Shown: positions 1 to 12,668, counted from the first letter of the stretch. The stretch: DNA of 64,000 nt from Lamellibrachia satsuma (GCA_033239005.1 BSQZ01000011.1:2728501-2792500); one strand, 5' to 3'. Notes: generated from the letters alone by a model not told the origin. Numbers and translations: made by a program.

Positions 1-191
1 ATATCCAATGTGTAAATAGTCGTTTGGATCCATTCCGTGGGAAATAGTCGTTTGGCAGCGTTTACTATAGAAAATGAATTGTATAAAATACTTACTAATG
101 CCACTCTTACTAATGGTACAGTGGCAGCAGATACTGATTCGTAAAGGAAAGAATTGCTCACTGCAGCGTTATTCTGTATTGCAGGTCTACA
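1..191 (+). other. 5' flank with likely 3' splice site before the first gene
   Basis: This stretch lies directly upstream of the secreted-protein gene. A pyrimidine-rich run followed by attgcag ends at position 184, then gtctacaatggc leads into the start codon at 192. This looks like a 3' splice acceptor, so the coding exon probably begins at 185 and a 5' UTR exon lies outside the window. The word aaatagtcgtttgg occurs twice near positions 14 and 42. No TATA box is evident here. The splice-site call is an inference from its consensus and position. Confidence 0.5.
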
Positions 192-1886
192 ATGGCACCG
201 ACACTATGGCTCCTGCTGTGCGCTTCCGTGGGGCTGGTGCAGGCGGTTAAGCCTACAACCGACGAAGTGCTGCAAACACTCGGACGTCAGCTGATGCTGC
301 AGCAACTGTCTTTCGAAGAGTATATCCGTTCGGAGGGCGATTCGGGGGTCAAACAAATCCGGCACCGAAGGCAAGGCACGCGACCGTATCACTCGGACAC
401 ACACACCGGTCAGACAGTAATGGCCATCCATACTCATGCCCACTACGAGCGCACCATTGGCATGGGAGAATATGTCGCCGTGCTCAACGGAGTCGAATTC
501 CGCACCCGTCACAACGACTACCTGCTGAAAATGCCGCACAGGAATAGCCGCGAATATCACAAGGTGGAAAAGATTCCCTTTCCCGCCGTGCCCCCCGAGG
601 TGCTGAGGCTCAACACGGTGAATAAGCAGGCAGAGGAGATGCGCGCGTGGTTCAAGGCGTGGGCGGATCAGGACTACTCGCAGCGAGACTACCGCAAGTA
701 CTTCAAGCCGGTGTTGTGTTACCTCGAGGGCGCCTGGATCCACGCAGACGAGGCGATCGAAGACGCCTTCGAGAGCTTGCGACACCACTTCGCTGCCAAG
801 ACCTGGTACGACATGCAAGAGAAGATCCGCTACACATCAGCGACAGGCACGAAGGAAATCAGGGAGAACTACAGCTTCCTGCCGCGTAAGATCCTCTACA
901 TGAACGGCTCCATACCAGTCACCGTGCAGTGGCACTACCGTATCATGTGTCATCCACTCAAGAAGGATGTTCCCACCACGCAGTTTCGACCCGTGTGCGA
1001 GCGGACATATAAGCTGGCTAATGTCAGGAAACTAAGTCCCGTAATGTCTGCGTCAACCCGCTTCCAACTCAACCCGTACGACACGCCTACGTGGCCGAAG
1101 AAGGAAGGTTTCGTGCAATACCAACTCCTTGACAAGTTAATGGGCGAGATACCGGGCAAGGACAACTATCCCGGCCAACTGACTGACAGATCATTCGGCC
1201 GTACCGCCTTCAAGTTCCAGGCGAGAAACGGTCGGGGGAGGCTCCCTCTAAACGTCGCCTACTACCATCGTATGTACAGCGAGTCGAAGATAGACGGCAT
1301 GGGTACTTACTACAAGTACCGTGGCTTCGCCGACGAGAACGTCTTCATGGCGATGACGTCCAACCCGAAGGTTGCAGAGTTCACAGTACATACTAATTGC
1401 AAGGGCAAGGGACCGGCCATGAAGTGCATCAAGTCAACCCAGCGGTGGAGCTACGCCTTCCCGATCGAGGTCGTCTTCATGACTCCACTGTCGTCGTGGA
1501 ACCCGCACGGCATCCAGTACAAAGGCGACGCGGACTCGAAGCTCGGAAAGACGGTGCAGGCGAACGGACGAAACGGCCGTCCTACGCTGGCGAGGGCGTA
1601 CAACGGATCCAACAGCGACTGGTACGCTATCACGCCGGCCGGGTTCTACAACGGGAAGGAAATTAGAGCGGATGCCGCCGACACAATCAGGGGAGGTATC
1701 GGTGTTCTCACGCGCAGCGGCAAGATGGTGCAAACGCGCATAAGTGGATATCGCATCATTATGCCCGGCATCAAAGGGGTGGGAACCCTCCGTCAGCGTT
1801 GGCCCATCGTGCCCGTCTACTCAGACGGCAATGCAGTCATGAAGGAGCTTCAGGCTCTCATAGATGAGCAGCACAAATGTATTTAG
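192..1886 (+). CDS. Secreted protein of unknown function, 564 residues
   Basis: This is a long open frame, GC-richer than its surroundings, ending at tag 1884-1886. Residues 1-18 form a typical signal peptide (MAPTLWLLLCASVGLVQA), so the product should enter the secretory pathway. A basic RHRR at residues 57-60 resembles a furin site and would release a short propeptide. The mature part has six cysteines, possibly three disulfides, and N-glycosylation sequons such as NGS and NYS. A histidine-rich segment, HTHAHYERT, lies near residue 80. There is no transmembrane segment after the signal and I recognise no catalytic motif. All coding sequence is in one exon, with a likely acceptor seven bases upstream of the ATG. 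The antisense ORFs within it are shadows. I do not recognise the family, and the function is unknown. Confidence 0.8.
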   Translation: MAPTLWLLLCASVGLVQAVKPTTDEVLQTLGRQLMLQQLSFEEYIRSEGDSGVKQIRHRRQGTRPYHSDTHTGQTVMAIHTHAHYERTIGMGEYVAVLNGVEFRTRHNDYLLKMPHRNSREYHKVEKIPFPAVPPEVLRLNTVNKQAEEMRAWFKAWADQDYSQRDYRKYFKPVLCYLEGAWIHADEAIEDAFESLRHHFAAKTWYDMQEKIRYTSATGTKEIRENYSFLPRKILYMNGSIPVTVQWHYRIMCHPLKKDVPTTQFRPVCERTYKLANVRKLSPVMSASTRFQLNPYDTPTWPKKEGFVQYQLLDKLMGEIPGKDNYPGQLTDRSFGRTAFKFQARNGRGRLPLNVAYYHRMYSESKIDGMGTYYKYRGFADENVFMAMTSNPKVAEFTVHTNCKGKGPAMKCIKSTQRWSYAFPIEVVFMTPLSSWNPHGIQYKGDADSKLGKTVQANGRNGRPTLARAYNGSNSDWYAITPAGFYNGKEIRADAADTIRGGIGVLTRSGKMVQTRISGYRIIMPGIKGVGTLRQRWPIVPVYSDGNAVMKELQALIDEQHKCI

Positions 1887-2226
1887 GACCTTACTCGCAG
1901 AAAACAGTTAACAAAGAATCTGATATACCTGATACACCTATAATTTTTATAATCTTATGATGTGTCATCCCGTTTAAGATCGACTCCAGATATGCGGCAT
2001 ATTCGAAAAATATCACTATTCCAGACAATGCACCATGGTCATAAATGTTGCAACATCTGATCACTAACGTCATAATAACTCATTAATGAAGCGTATTCTT
2101 CTTTTAAACGCAGCGCCTCTAAATTATGCAGTGTTACAGGATTTTTAACAATCTCATTATTGCCAGATTTTGAGCAATGGGCCAATGTCCAAAAAAGTGC
2201 ACGAGTGGTGTTGTAGCAGGTCAAGA

Positions 2227-2232
2227 AATAAA
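2227..2232 (+). other. Poly(A) signal of the secreted-protein gene
   Basis: A canonical AATAAA lies about 340 bases after the stop codon, in AT-rich sequence. It is the first perfect hexamer I see downstream, so a 3' UTR of about 360 bases is likely. Cleavage itself cannot be seen from sequence. Confidence 0.5.
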
Positions 2233-3310
2233 TGTATTATTAAAAAAACCTAAGTTGTTTTTTACTGTATATAAATAATGAGATATATTTTCCAAAACTC
2301 TAATATGAATTACTTTTTCATAACAGTTACATGAAGTCGAACGTGGTTTTTATCATCTGTCACCGACAACAATACTATACTACAATACTACATACAATTT
2401 GAACATTTCAAATGACAAGGACATCTTCTTGAAGTATCTAGTATACATGTAAATAAATAAGAAACAAAAGCAAAAACAAAATTTGTTAAGGTATTTTGTT
2501 TGAAATATTTAATCTCAACTCGTTAGGAAGATAATTGATGTAAACCGAATAACGCGATGTGGTAAAGTGACCTCGGACCGTCTGTCAGGTAGTTAACCTT
2601 TTTCTATATGTGGACGACACTTCTTCACAAGAATTAGGATATGCTGTTGCGACCATTGTCACCTGAAACAACCATGTAGTAGGACTTTTGCTGCAGCTAA
2701 TGAGTAACCACATCCCGCAGTGCATCACCAGTTGGTGGTGGGGTGTTACCTGTTGGCGGTCGAAGTAGTCATGTTCGGTCTAATAATTCATGCAGCAGAC
2801 ATACTTTTCCGTAATGTCCATCTGTAATTTTACAACGTTGCTGGCCAGGGCAACATACTTTGTTCTTGCCCAACAGAAAAAGGAGATTTTTGTATCTGGA
2901 TTTTCCTCATCGAGTTAAACATTCAGGTATCGACAATTGTTAGTCCAAATATATTTTGTTCCTTCTTCTTACTACCCTTCATAGCATAATTCTTTTATTG
3001 GAGAAATGTAGAGTTAACTGGTCTATTCATCAACTCATCCACTTCTAACTGCAGACGACCCGCCCCCACACGTTGTATTGTTTTTTTTTGTCCTGCGAGC
3101 TGCTGCAATATCTTAACGAAGATGCTTCCTGTCCGATATTCTTCATAAAGTAACGTCCGGTGAAGAATGTTCTCTTTGTCTTGACTAGAATATGTTGCAC
3201 CTCCATTACAAGTTATTCATGGACAGCGAGGCATTTCCTCACTTCATGTTTTTGCAAGGCTCTGTCCGTCTTTCCCCAGTGTTACGTCAGCACTGCGTAC
3301 TGGCGTTGAA
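2233..3310. other. AT-rich spacer, nothing recognised
   Basis: I see no coding homology, structured repeat or RNA gene in this stretch. All reading frames are short. Confidence 0.5.
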
Positions 3311-3317
3311 TGACCGT

Positions 3318-4089
3318 TGTTAGTGGAAGTATTGTCGGTCCTGTCTGTCACGCTCCTTCTTCCTGATTGTACTGACATTGGTAGAACGTTGTTAGTGGGA
3401 GTATTGTCGGTCCTGTCTGTCGTGCTCCTTCTTCCTGATTGTACTGACATTGGTAGAACGTTGTTAGTGGAAGTAATGTCGGTCCTGTCTGTCATGCTCC
3501 TTCTTCCTGATTGTACTGACATTGGTAGAACGTTGTTAGTGGGAGTATTGTCGGTCCTGTCTGTCATGCTCCTTCTTCCTGGTTGTACTGACATTGGTAG
3601 AACGTTGTTAGTGGGAGTAATGTCGGTCCTGTCTGTCATGCTCCTTCTTCCTGATTGTACTGACATTGGTAGAACGTTGTTAGTGGGAGTAATGTCAGTC
3701 CTGTCTGTCATGCTCCTTCTTCCTGATTGTACTGACATTGGTAGAACGTTGTTAGTGGGAGTATTGTCGGTCCTGTCTGTCATGCTCCTTCTTCCTGGTT
3801 GTACTGACATTGGTAGAACGTTGTTAGTGGGAGTAATGTCGGTCCTGTCTGTCATGCTCCTTCTTCCTGATTGTACTGACATTGGTAGAACGTTGTTAGT
3901 GGGAGTATTGTCGGTCCTGTCTGTCATGCTCCTTCTTCCTGGTTGTACTGACATTGGTAGAACGTTGTTAGTGGGAGTAATGTCGGTCCTGTCTGTCATG
4001 CTCCTTCTTCCTGATTGTACTGACATTGGTAGAACGTTGTTAGTGGGAGTATTGTCGGTCCTGTCTGTCATGCTCCTTCTTCCTGATTG
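3318..4089. repeat. 72-bp minisatellite, about 10.7 copies
   Basis: A 72-base unit containing ctgacattggtagaacgttg repeats head to tail with few differences. Most variation is at two sites: attg/aatg after gggagt, and gatt/ggtt before gtactgac. These variants tend to alternate, giving a partial 144-bp dimer pattern. Because 72 is a multiple of three, both strands stay open for over 270 codons. The minus strand reads as a 24-residue repeat, MTDRTDNTPTNN followed by VLPMSVQSGRRS. That openness follows automatically from the period and does not show translation. A real repeat protein is possible but unsupported. Confidence 0.9.
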
Positions 4090-4189
4090 GCTGTGTACTG
4101 TGAATAAGCAAGGAAAAATGTTGTCCTTAACGTAATAAAACTATGAATTCAGAATATAAGTACTTATATACCATACCGAAGTATGGTTG

Positions 4190-4350
4190 ACGAAGAGAGG
4201 GGACGTGCTTAGAGGGGAGGGTAGAATGAGAAGAGGAAGACCGAGACTGAGATGGGAGGACTGCGTGAAGAGAGATTTGGCGGGAGTGGGAGGGAAATGG
4301 GGAATGAGAGCGATGGGTGGGGGAGTGGAGACGACAGTAAAACGGGACTA
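4190..4350 (+). mobile_element. Fragment of a LINE ORF2 C-terminus
   Basis: One frame from about 4215 reads EGRMRRGRPRLRWEDCVKRD, continuing with LAGVGGKWGMRAMG. This resembles the arginine-rich tail (GRPRxRWxDxVKxDL) at the C-terminus of many LINE ORF2 proteins, RTE-type included. Only about 45 residues remain and the frame then degenerates. It is an old, severely truncated copy. Confidence 0.5.
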
Positions 4351-5110
4351 GAGGTGAAGAAGAAGAAAGGAAGCAAATCGACGACCGGTATCGGTGCCAC
4401 CTTCACCCAGGATTACAGGGATAAAGAGGAGAGCAAAAACATTGCATAACATTGAAGCGTAACCGGTAAAATATATTGTCCTTGAAATAACGGTTTATAA
4501 ATATGTGTTGTCTTGTTTATATGTCTTGAAATGTAAACATAATGCGTACATTTCGCAATGCATGGATTTTCTGTGCACTTGCAAAATAATGGTTTAACTT
4601 TGCACAGCGAAGAACATTATTTTACATCACATCCGCATTAATGAGAAGTTAATTGTGTAGATGTGTTGTCTGATTCAACGTATGCTACACAGTGGCTCAA
4701 CTTAGCCATCATCAAGTGTTAGCTGAGCCAGTTTACCAACCCTGTTTGAGTTAGTTACATATAATTATTTATGCATACTAAATATATTATTTTGGTCTAA
4801 AATGATCTGCTAATAATCGTACTTACGTGTGTAAATGTTTTTTACTTAAGAATATGAATGTGTCGTAGATATCAAAAAGAATGAAACATAGCTATTACTA
4901 CCTTCCACTACAGTTAAACAAATACCTTTATACTAGCTACACGCAGATATAAAATATATAAAATATCATTGATCTTATAAGAACGTGTTTCTACAGTGAG
5001 CAAACGTTACGCAAATCAGAGAGCATCAGAAATCATGAAAAGAACACTGCATAAATAACAAAACCATTTTGTTAAAACGCACATTAATTCTATGGAACCT
5101 GAAGCGAACA
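4351..5110. other. AT-rich spacer, nothing recognised
   Basis: I found no recognisable coding remnant, RNA gene or clear repeat between the LINE fragment and the 59-bp minisatellite. Confidence 0.5.
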
Positions 5111-5601
5111 TGCGCAAGCAGTGTATAACATTCTTACAGTACATAACATTTTTACAGTACATGTAATGTTGTTTTGTTGTCAAAACATCCGCAAGCCGTG
5201 CATAACATTCTTACAGTTCATGTAATGTTGTTTTGTTGTCAAAACATCCGTAAGCAGTACATAACATTCTTACAGTACATGTAATGTTGTTTTGTTGTCA
5301 AAACATCCGTAAGCAGTGCATAACATTCTTACAGTACATGTAATGTTGTTTTGTTGTCAAAACATCCGTAAGCAGTACATAACATTCTTACAGTACATGT
5401 AATGTTGTTTTGTTGTCAAAACATCCGTAAGCAGTGCATAACATTCTTACAGTACATGTAATGTTGTTTTGTTGTCAAAACATCCGTAAGCAGTACACAA
5501 CATTCTTACAGTACATGTAATGTTGTTTTGTTGTCAAAACATCCGCAAGCAGTGCATAACATTCTTACAGTACATGTAATGTTGTTTTGTTGTCAAAACA
5601 G
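5111..5601. repeat. 59-bp minisatellite, about 8 copies
   Basis: A 59-base unit (cataacattcttacagtaca, then tgtaatgttgttttgttgtc, then aaaacatccgtaagcagt) repeats about eight times. Copies partly alternate between gcagtgc and gcagtac, hinting at a two-unit repeat. Each unit carries ttttgttgtcaaaa, which can form a small hairpin with stem ttttg/caaaa. There are no unique spacers between copies, so it is not a CRISPR array. Confidence 0.9.
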
Positions 5602-5839
5602 ACGTGTGTTGAAAGCAACAGTAATATAATTTGCTTCGTGTGGTGCTTAGGAATAATAAACACATTTCTAAATTGAATTATCTACACAGCCTCACGCCTG
5701 GTGTATCTCTTCACGAATTTCCGCAATAAAGACAAACAAAATTGACTATCAAAATGAAGTAAGATTGTACGACTGATATCTGCGTAAGGGAGGGAATCGT
5801 ATCTCTGTGTCCAGGCTCACCAAAGGTACTGGACAAAAA

Positions 5840-7190
<1,351 letters not shown>

Positions 7191-7220
7191 TTGTAAACAG
7201 TTGGATTGGTACGCTGGGGA

Positions 7221-7570
7221 GCTATGGAGGATAGGTAAAGGTAAGGTAAAGTCATCCCCCAGGCATTACGCCTTAGGAAGCCATGAAGGCTTATATGGCC
7301 AGTGCTTAAACCTGGTTTCTATAGTGCGAAGCAACTTAGAGTGCAGTTATACTGACTCTCCTGGATGGGACACTAGTCCATCGCAGGTACCTTCCAAACA
7401 GTGTTTGTACTCATTTACAGCTGAGTAGACTGAGGCAAAGTAGGGTAAACGAAATTGCCTAAGCTTCGAAAACGAACCGTGACCAGTGTGGGTCTTGAAC
7501 TTGCAACCCTTGAATTTAGAGTCCGACACCTTAACCACTAGACCACGGCTGCTCCCTGCTATGGAGGATA
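7221..7570 (-). mobile_element. tRNA-derived SINE with 13-bp target duplications
   Basis: Perfect direct repeats gctatggaggata flank the element at 7221-7233 and 7558-7570. Read on the minus strand, the body begins with a tRNA-like head: gtggtctagtggttaagg resembles an A box and gcaagttcaagaccc a B box. A middle region follows, containing ctggatgggacactagtcc. The end is a short (TTTACC)n-like tail. The 324-base body with intact target duplications shows insertion by target-primed reverse transcription. An RNA polymerase III promoter is inferred from the box sequences. Confidence 0.85.
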
Positions 7571-7576
7571 AGCAAG

Positions 7577-8830
7577 TTAAAACATGTGGGTTATTAGTTT
7601 ATGGCGAAATGTTGTTATATTTCCTACAGATTTAACACTAACAGGGAGCCAGTTCCACAGAGTCGGTGCAACAACTGAAACAGCTCTAGGTCCAAAATTT
7701 GCCTTAACATTAAGAACAAAAAGTAGTGCTTGATAATTGTAATTGTACAGATTAATAAAAATAATGCGATGTCGGATAGGGAGCCAATGTAATGATTTAA
7801 GAAGTGGCGGCGAGTGAGAGAAATGAGGAGACCGGGTAACTACCCTTGCCAAAAAAATGTGCACACGTTGAAGTTTCGATATGTCCTTGATAGCAATATT
7901 ATGATAAAGTGAATTGCAATAGTCAAGTCTACTGCTAACAAAAGCAGTTGGAATAGTTTTGGCGACAGCAAAATACATATACCGGCGAATACGACGAAGG
8001 TCACGAATGTGATAAAAGCAGCAACAACAAGTTTGTTAAATATGATGTCTAAAATAAAATTATTATCAAAGGTGACTCTTAAATTCCGTGCTGAGACGGC
8101 CGGTGTGAAATTCTGTATCAGCACAGGTGTCGAGAAAAAACAACCAAGTTTACCACCCTGCTTTTTTTTAACCAATAATAATAAGAAACTGTTTTATTTG
8201 CATTTAACTTTAATTTGCTATTAGTCATCCAGTGGAATATATTCTGGAGAAAATCACTGTGTTGGTTTAAGGAACAATGTGTGTCCTGGGTAGCCAAGAA
8301 AAAGGTAAATATGTGTATCATCTGCACATAGGTGGTGGTCCAAGTTGTGAGTTTGAATGAATGAGCTTAGTGGAGTAGTAGTAATTAGCTATATTCACTC
8401 TTTGGTATATGTCAGATAAGTAAGATGAAAACCAGCTGAGGGCGGTGCCAGATACGCCATACCAAATTGACAAGCATTTAATGAGTACGTTATGGTCAAT
8501 ATTATCAAAAGATAAATCAAGATAAATCAAGCAAGGTAAGCCCTGTTACTTTACCTTTGTCCCTATTTAAAGTGACACCATTGTGTACTTTTAAAAGAAC
8601 AGTCTCTGTAGAATGAAACTGCTTGTAAGCTGATTGTAATACATTAGACATACAATTTGACTCAATTTGAGACCTTAGACCGCTTGCTACAACTCCAGTA
8701 CCTTGGAAATAAAGCTTAGATTAGAAATAGGTACATAACTATTTAGGTTTTCGTTTGGCAAAGTTGACATCTTAAGAAGTGGATTGACTTGCGCTTGTTT
8801 GAAATCGTCAGGAAACAAGTCATAGCACAG
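7577..8830 (-). mobile_element. Broken L2/CR1-like LINE reverse transcriptase
   Basis: Minus-strand frames read in order as a LINE ORF2 C-terminal half. They are NSYVPISNLSFISKVLE (about 8740), IESNCMSNVLQSAYKQFHST then LLDLSFDNIDHNVLI (8650-8470), an eroded catalytic region, and SRLDYCNSLYHNIAIKDISK then LLKSLHWLPIRHRIIF (7950-7750). The spacing and motifs match the L2/CR1 group. Several frameshifts and stops break it, so it is inactive. Its 3' end abuts the SINE's right target duplication. Confidence 0.8.
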
Positions 8831-9050
8831 AGTCCACTTGTACAGGAATTAAAGCATGATCTAGAAAAGCAGACCGGATCAGAATGATTTTTTTCTTGAA
8901 ATGACCGGAGAACGAGTCACATAAAGACTTGATTGAGACATGACTAGGTAGAGTCAGAGCAGACACTCTATGTTAGACGTGGGTCCGAGTACATTTTCAT
9001 GAGTATGAGTACGAGTAAAAGTGATAGCTGAATACGTGTACATTACGACA
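8830..9050. other. Short spacer between two LINE relics
   Basis: No confident homology is visible here. A brief gagtatgagtacgag simple-sequence stretch occurs near 9000. Eroded LINE sequence may continue into the left part. Confidence 0.3.
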
Positions 9051-11005
9051 AAGGGAAGGAGCCCGAGGAACCTCGCTTATACGGGGTTGGTTTGCTGTCA
9101 AGACCTCTCTCCTTGGTTCTATGGAGCCTCCCACTGGTGGCATTGAGAGCATCCTGTCTATCCGTCTCGCCACTGCTGCAGGGTTTTTCCACACTTTAGC
9201 ATCTACGCCCCTACAAGGACCATTTCTATGATGAGCTTGACAGCCTAATTGGCAAGATTCCCAAAGTTGAGCCGCTCATCCTTCTTTGCGACTTTAATGC
9301 CAGAGTAGGGTCAGACCATCAGTCATGGCCGTCCTGCATTCGATACCACGGCATTGGGAGGATGGACGACAGCGGACAAAGATTATTGGAGCTATGCTCA
9401 TGTCATGGTCTTTGCATCACCAACACCTTCTTCCAGTCAAAGCATCAGCACAAAGTGTCGTGGAAGCATCCAAAGTCTCATAAATGGCTTCAACTAGACC
9501 TTGTCATCGCCAGACGCTCTAGAACTGCAGACCCCCAACGAAGAGAGCACCTTCCGGATCAGGACGCCACGGCAAGGTGGAACACCCTCAGTAATACCAT
9601 CTACGATGCAGCGATAACTGCATTTGGAAAGAGAGAAATACCAAACCAAAACTGGTTCAATGCTAAACCTACATGTTATGGTACCCGTCATTGAAACCAA
9701 ACAAAATCCATGCGAGAAGACACTGTCGGCTCTCAGATCTGCACGGAGCATCGCACAACGCACAGCAAGACGCTGTGCAAATGACTACTGGCTGAAACTT
9801 TGCGAGAGTATCCAAAGCTCAGCCGATTGCGGAAACGTACGCGGCATGTACGATGGCATCAAGAAAGCTGTTGGCCCCACTGTAAGGAAAATAGCTCCAC
9901 TGAAATCCACATCAGGAGAGATGCTCACAGACCGGGATCAACAGATGGAGCGATGGGTTGAACATAATTCAGAACTGTACTCCCGAGAAACAGTCGTTAC
10001 TAATGCTGCTCTCAACGCCATCAGGGACTTGCCTATGATGGAGCAGCTGGACAACGAGCCCACAGTCGAGTATCTGAGCAAAGTTGTTGACTCCCTCTCT
10101 TGCGGCAAGGCACCAGGATGTGACAGCATACCGCCAGAAGTGATCAAGTGTGCGAAGCCCGCCTTACTACAGCACCTACATCAACTGCTCTGTCTCTGCT
10201 GGAATGAAGGAGCAGTCCCTCAAGAAATGCGGGATGCTACAATAGTAATCTTGTACAAAAACACACGCGACCGCAGTGACTGCAACAACTATAGGGGCAT
10301 ATCATTATTGAGCATTGTGGGGAAGGCCTTCGCTCGGATTCTGCTAATCAGACTTCGGAAACTTGCCTCAGAATCCCAGTGCGGGTTCAGAACAGGAAGA
10401 TCCACCATTGATTTGATCTTCTCAGTACGCCAGCTCCAGGTAAAGTGCAGAGAACAGGGAATGCCCCTCTATGTGGCATTCATTGACTTAACCAGGGCCT
10501 TCGATCTTGTCATCAGGAAGGGACTCTTCCGCCTACTTGAGAAGATCGGCTGCACTCCCAAGCTACGCAGCATGGTGGTCTCCTTCCATGAGAACATGAA
10601 GGGTACAGTTGTGTACGATGGTTCGACATCGGAGCCCTTCCCTGTCTGCAGCGGTGTCAAGCAAGGCTGTGTCCTTGCTCCAACATTGTTTGGGATCTTC
10701 TTCTCCCTCTTTCAGTCATATGCCTTCGACTCTTCCTCAGACGAATCTACCTGCACACCAGATCTGATGGGAATCTGTTCAACCTGGCACGTCTGCGTGC
10801 CAAAACAAAGGCGACAGAGGTATACGTCAGGGAGATGTTGTTTGCGGATGATGCAGCACTCACTGCCCACTCAGGAGAGGCCCACCAGAGGCTGGTCAAT
10901 CGCTTTGCACACGCCTGCAGAGAGTTTGGACTCACAATCAGCCTAAAGAAGACGAACGTCATTGCTTGGGATGCCAGCCAAGTCCCCTCTTCATGCTCAA
11001 AGCAA
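9050..11005 (+). mobile_element. Broken RTE-like LINE with endonuclease and reverse transcriptase
   Basis: Plus-strand frames follow the order of an RTE-like ORF2. The endonuclease begins with GWFAVKTSLLGSMEPPTGG (about 9090), then DSGQRLLELCSCHGLCITNT and KWLQLDLVIARRS (9370-9520). Reverse transcriptase follows in another frame from 9624: CGKAPGCDSIPPEVIK, NNYRGISLLSIVGKAFARIL, YVAFIDLTRAFDLV and CSGVKQGCVLAPTLFGIFFS. The catalytic MLFADDAAL lies in a third frame at about 10835. A one-base loss near 10744 separates the last two frames. At least two frameshifts inactivate it. RTE placement is by motif resemblance only. Confidence 0.8.
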
Positions 11006-11014
11006 TTCACGAAA

Positions 11015-11165
11015 CACGATCAAGGTATTCACACCTTTATGAAGTACACGTGGAAAATCATCCACGATGTCCAGTAATCTTAAGATTCATGAGCGAATTC
11101 CCACAGTTGTAATGCCTTGCATTTGTGCAATACGTGGAATGTCATTTATACAGTCTATTTTCTAT
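11015..11165 (+). pseudogene. C2H2 zinc-finger fragment on the plus strand
   Basis: One frame reads TRGKSSTMSSNLKIHERIPT (about 11040-11105), which is finger-like with a degenerate TCGKSF. After a short shift, VMPCICAIRGMSFIQS resembles the start of another finger. It lies directly after the RTE relic and has the opposite orientation to the array at 5840-7190. Both may derive from one zinc-finger locus rearranged around the LINE insertions. Confidence 0.6.
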
Positions 11166-11990
11166 CATTCGCTACGAGGCAGCAGCTTTAAAACATTTAA
11201 ATTTGTCGCTTAACATTTTTAGTAATTATTCAGCACTATGGTTTTCGTATACTAAATTCAAAATGTGTATTATTATATAAATAGCTAAGTGCTCTTATAT
11301 ATTGGATGTCATCAACAAGATCAGTATTTTAAGAGTTAATGACGTTATTCTGACTGTTGCCGCTAACGGTTTGTTTACATCCCCCTTTTCGCCCACTCTG
11401 CTGTTAACAAGCTGTTTCACTGTGTATTAAATTGTCCCTTTTTGTTGGTAGTTTCATTAAATTTTGATGTACGATATGTTTTCCTGTTGACTTTGTATAA
11501 TATTGCATTAATATGATTATTTACAACTTGATTATGTTCAAAAACTGTTAGCTTTTTCTTTGACTTTGCCTTGGCCCTGGGCCTTGCCCTTGCCTTGGGC
11601 TTGGCTTTGTGTTGTCTGGTTTAACATAATTAAACATACGTTGGACCTGTAGCTAGTGCCCTATAAACTGTTTACTAGCAGGCTTTTCCCCAAGACGTTC
11701 ATTATACCCAGAGAGAGAAATGACTAACATCTGTCATTATTTTTTGAAACCACATATATAGTTTTAATTACTTGTGATTTTGGTGATGTCTTAGCCATTA
11801 AAAATAGTACCTGCATATTACGTTTTAAGTACTAAGTTGATTGCTAAGCCAGGGTGCCTATAACTTATGCGAAATGTTGACGGTTTATTGTTTCCTTGCT
11901 TGTTAAACCTTCACTAATATAATATAAATATTTAAATTATTTTGTTTTATTTTATTAATGTTTTTCAATCAATGTAATTTTTAAGATAAT
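11166..11990. other. AT-rich spacer with a ccttgg-type simple repeat
   Basis: Positions 11560-11625 hold a run of ccttgg/gccttg words. This is the reverse complement of the ccaagg-rich tract found at 18190, 34190, 49330 and 56140 in other repeat copies. The sequence cgcccactctg upstream also resembles the reverse of the agtgggcg flank of those copies. The block is probably an inverted fragment of that composite repeat. Nothing else is recognised. Confidence 0.45.
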
Positions 11991-12500
11991 GTCACCGCTA
12001 TCCCTACTGTGGCATTATCTTCCTGTTCGATGGCATTGAGAGATGATGTCTTTGCCCTGTACAAGTTACTTCCAGTACCTTGCTCTGAGCCAACATTTAA
12101 ATTAGCCATAATATTTCTCCTGACAGGAGACGTTAGTATCAATCCTGTGTCTGCCATCAGTCGCAACATGAGGTTTGCTACCACCATTGTCAGATCGGTT
12201 TAGGGTAAGATGGCATCATTTAATGACTTATTATTTTCGAAAAAGACGGACATTCTTGCGATCACTGAAACTTGGCTAAGACCACGTGACACTGCAACAC
12301 TGCTGCTTGCATAGAAGACATTTCTCCATCTGGTTATACTTTCATCGTCAACCACGTTCAGTGGGAAGAGGTGGTGGTGTGGGAAAATTCAAACCTTCCC
12401 CACACACTACCCACTTTCTGGCCTCTCCACTGTTGGTCTTACATTCATCAGATTCAACCTTCTCAGATTGTATTTCGATGTGTGACTCACAGTAATCTAT
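11990..12500 (+). mobile_element. L2-like LINE endonuclease N-terminus, broken
   Basis: Plus-strand frames read LAIIFLLTGDVSINP, then KMASFNDLLFSKKTDILAIT continuing ETWLRPRDTATLL (12205-12300), then QPRSVGRGGGVGKF (about 12350-12390). ITETWL and GRGGGV are typical of AP endonucleases at the start of L2/CR1-type ORF2. Stops and frameshifts disrupt it, and the reverse transcriptase part is missing downstream. It is a 5'-end relic. Confidence 0.7.
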
Positions 12501-12594
12501 TGGTATTATGTCATGCTGGTGACACGCATTTTTTTAATGGAAGTAATCCTTCTTGTGAATGTATCTTTGCCAAGTGTTCTTCATACTTTATGCT

Positions 12595-12668
12595 GTTTTC
12601 CGTACCCAGTAGGAAGTATTCCCATCAGCAATGTCCTGGATGCAGACATACTGTTTTTCTTTCTGTGG
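12595..12668 (-). pseudogene. Short RecQ-helicase-like fragment
   Basis: The minus strand reads PQKEKQYVCIQDIADG and then a shifted remnant of the Walker A region. It matches the better copy at 18549-18655, with a short deletion between the ADG segment and the nucleotide-binding loop. It is too short to act as a gene. Confidence 0.55.

Noticed and set aside
204..818. 204-codon minus-strand ORF
   Set aside because: It lies wholly antisense to the secreted-protein gene, whose signal peptide and composition support the plus strand.
5111..5601. Regular direct repeats resembling a CRISPR array
   Set aside because: Units are contiguous, with no unique spacers, and the DNA is eukaryotic.
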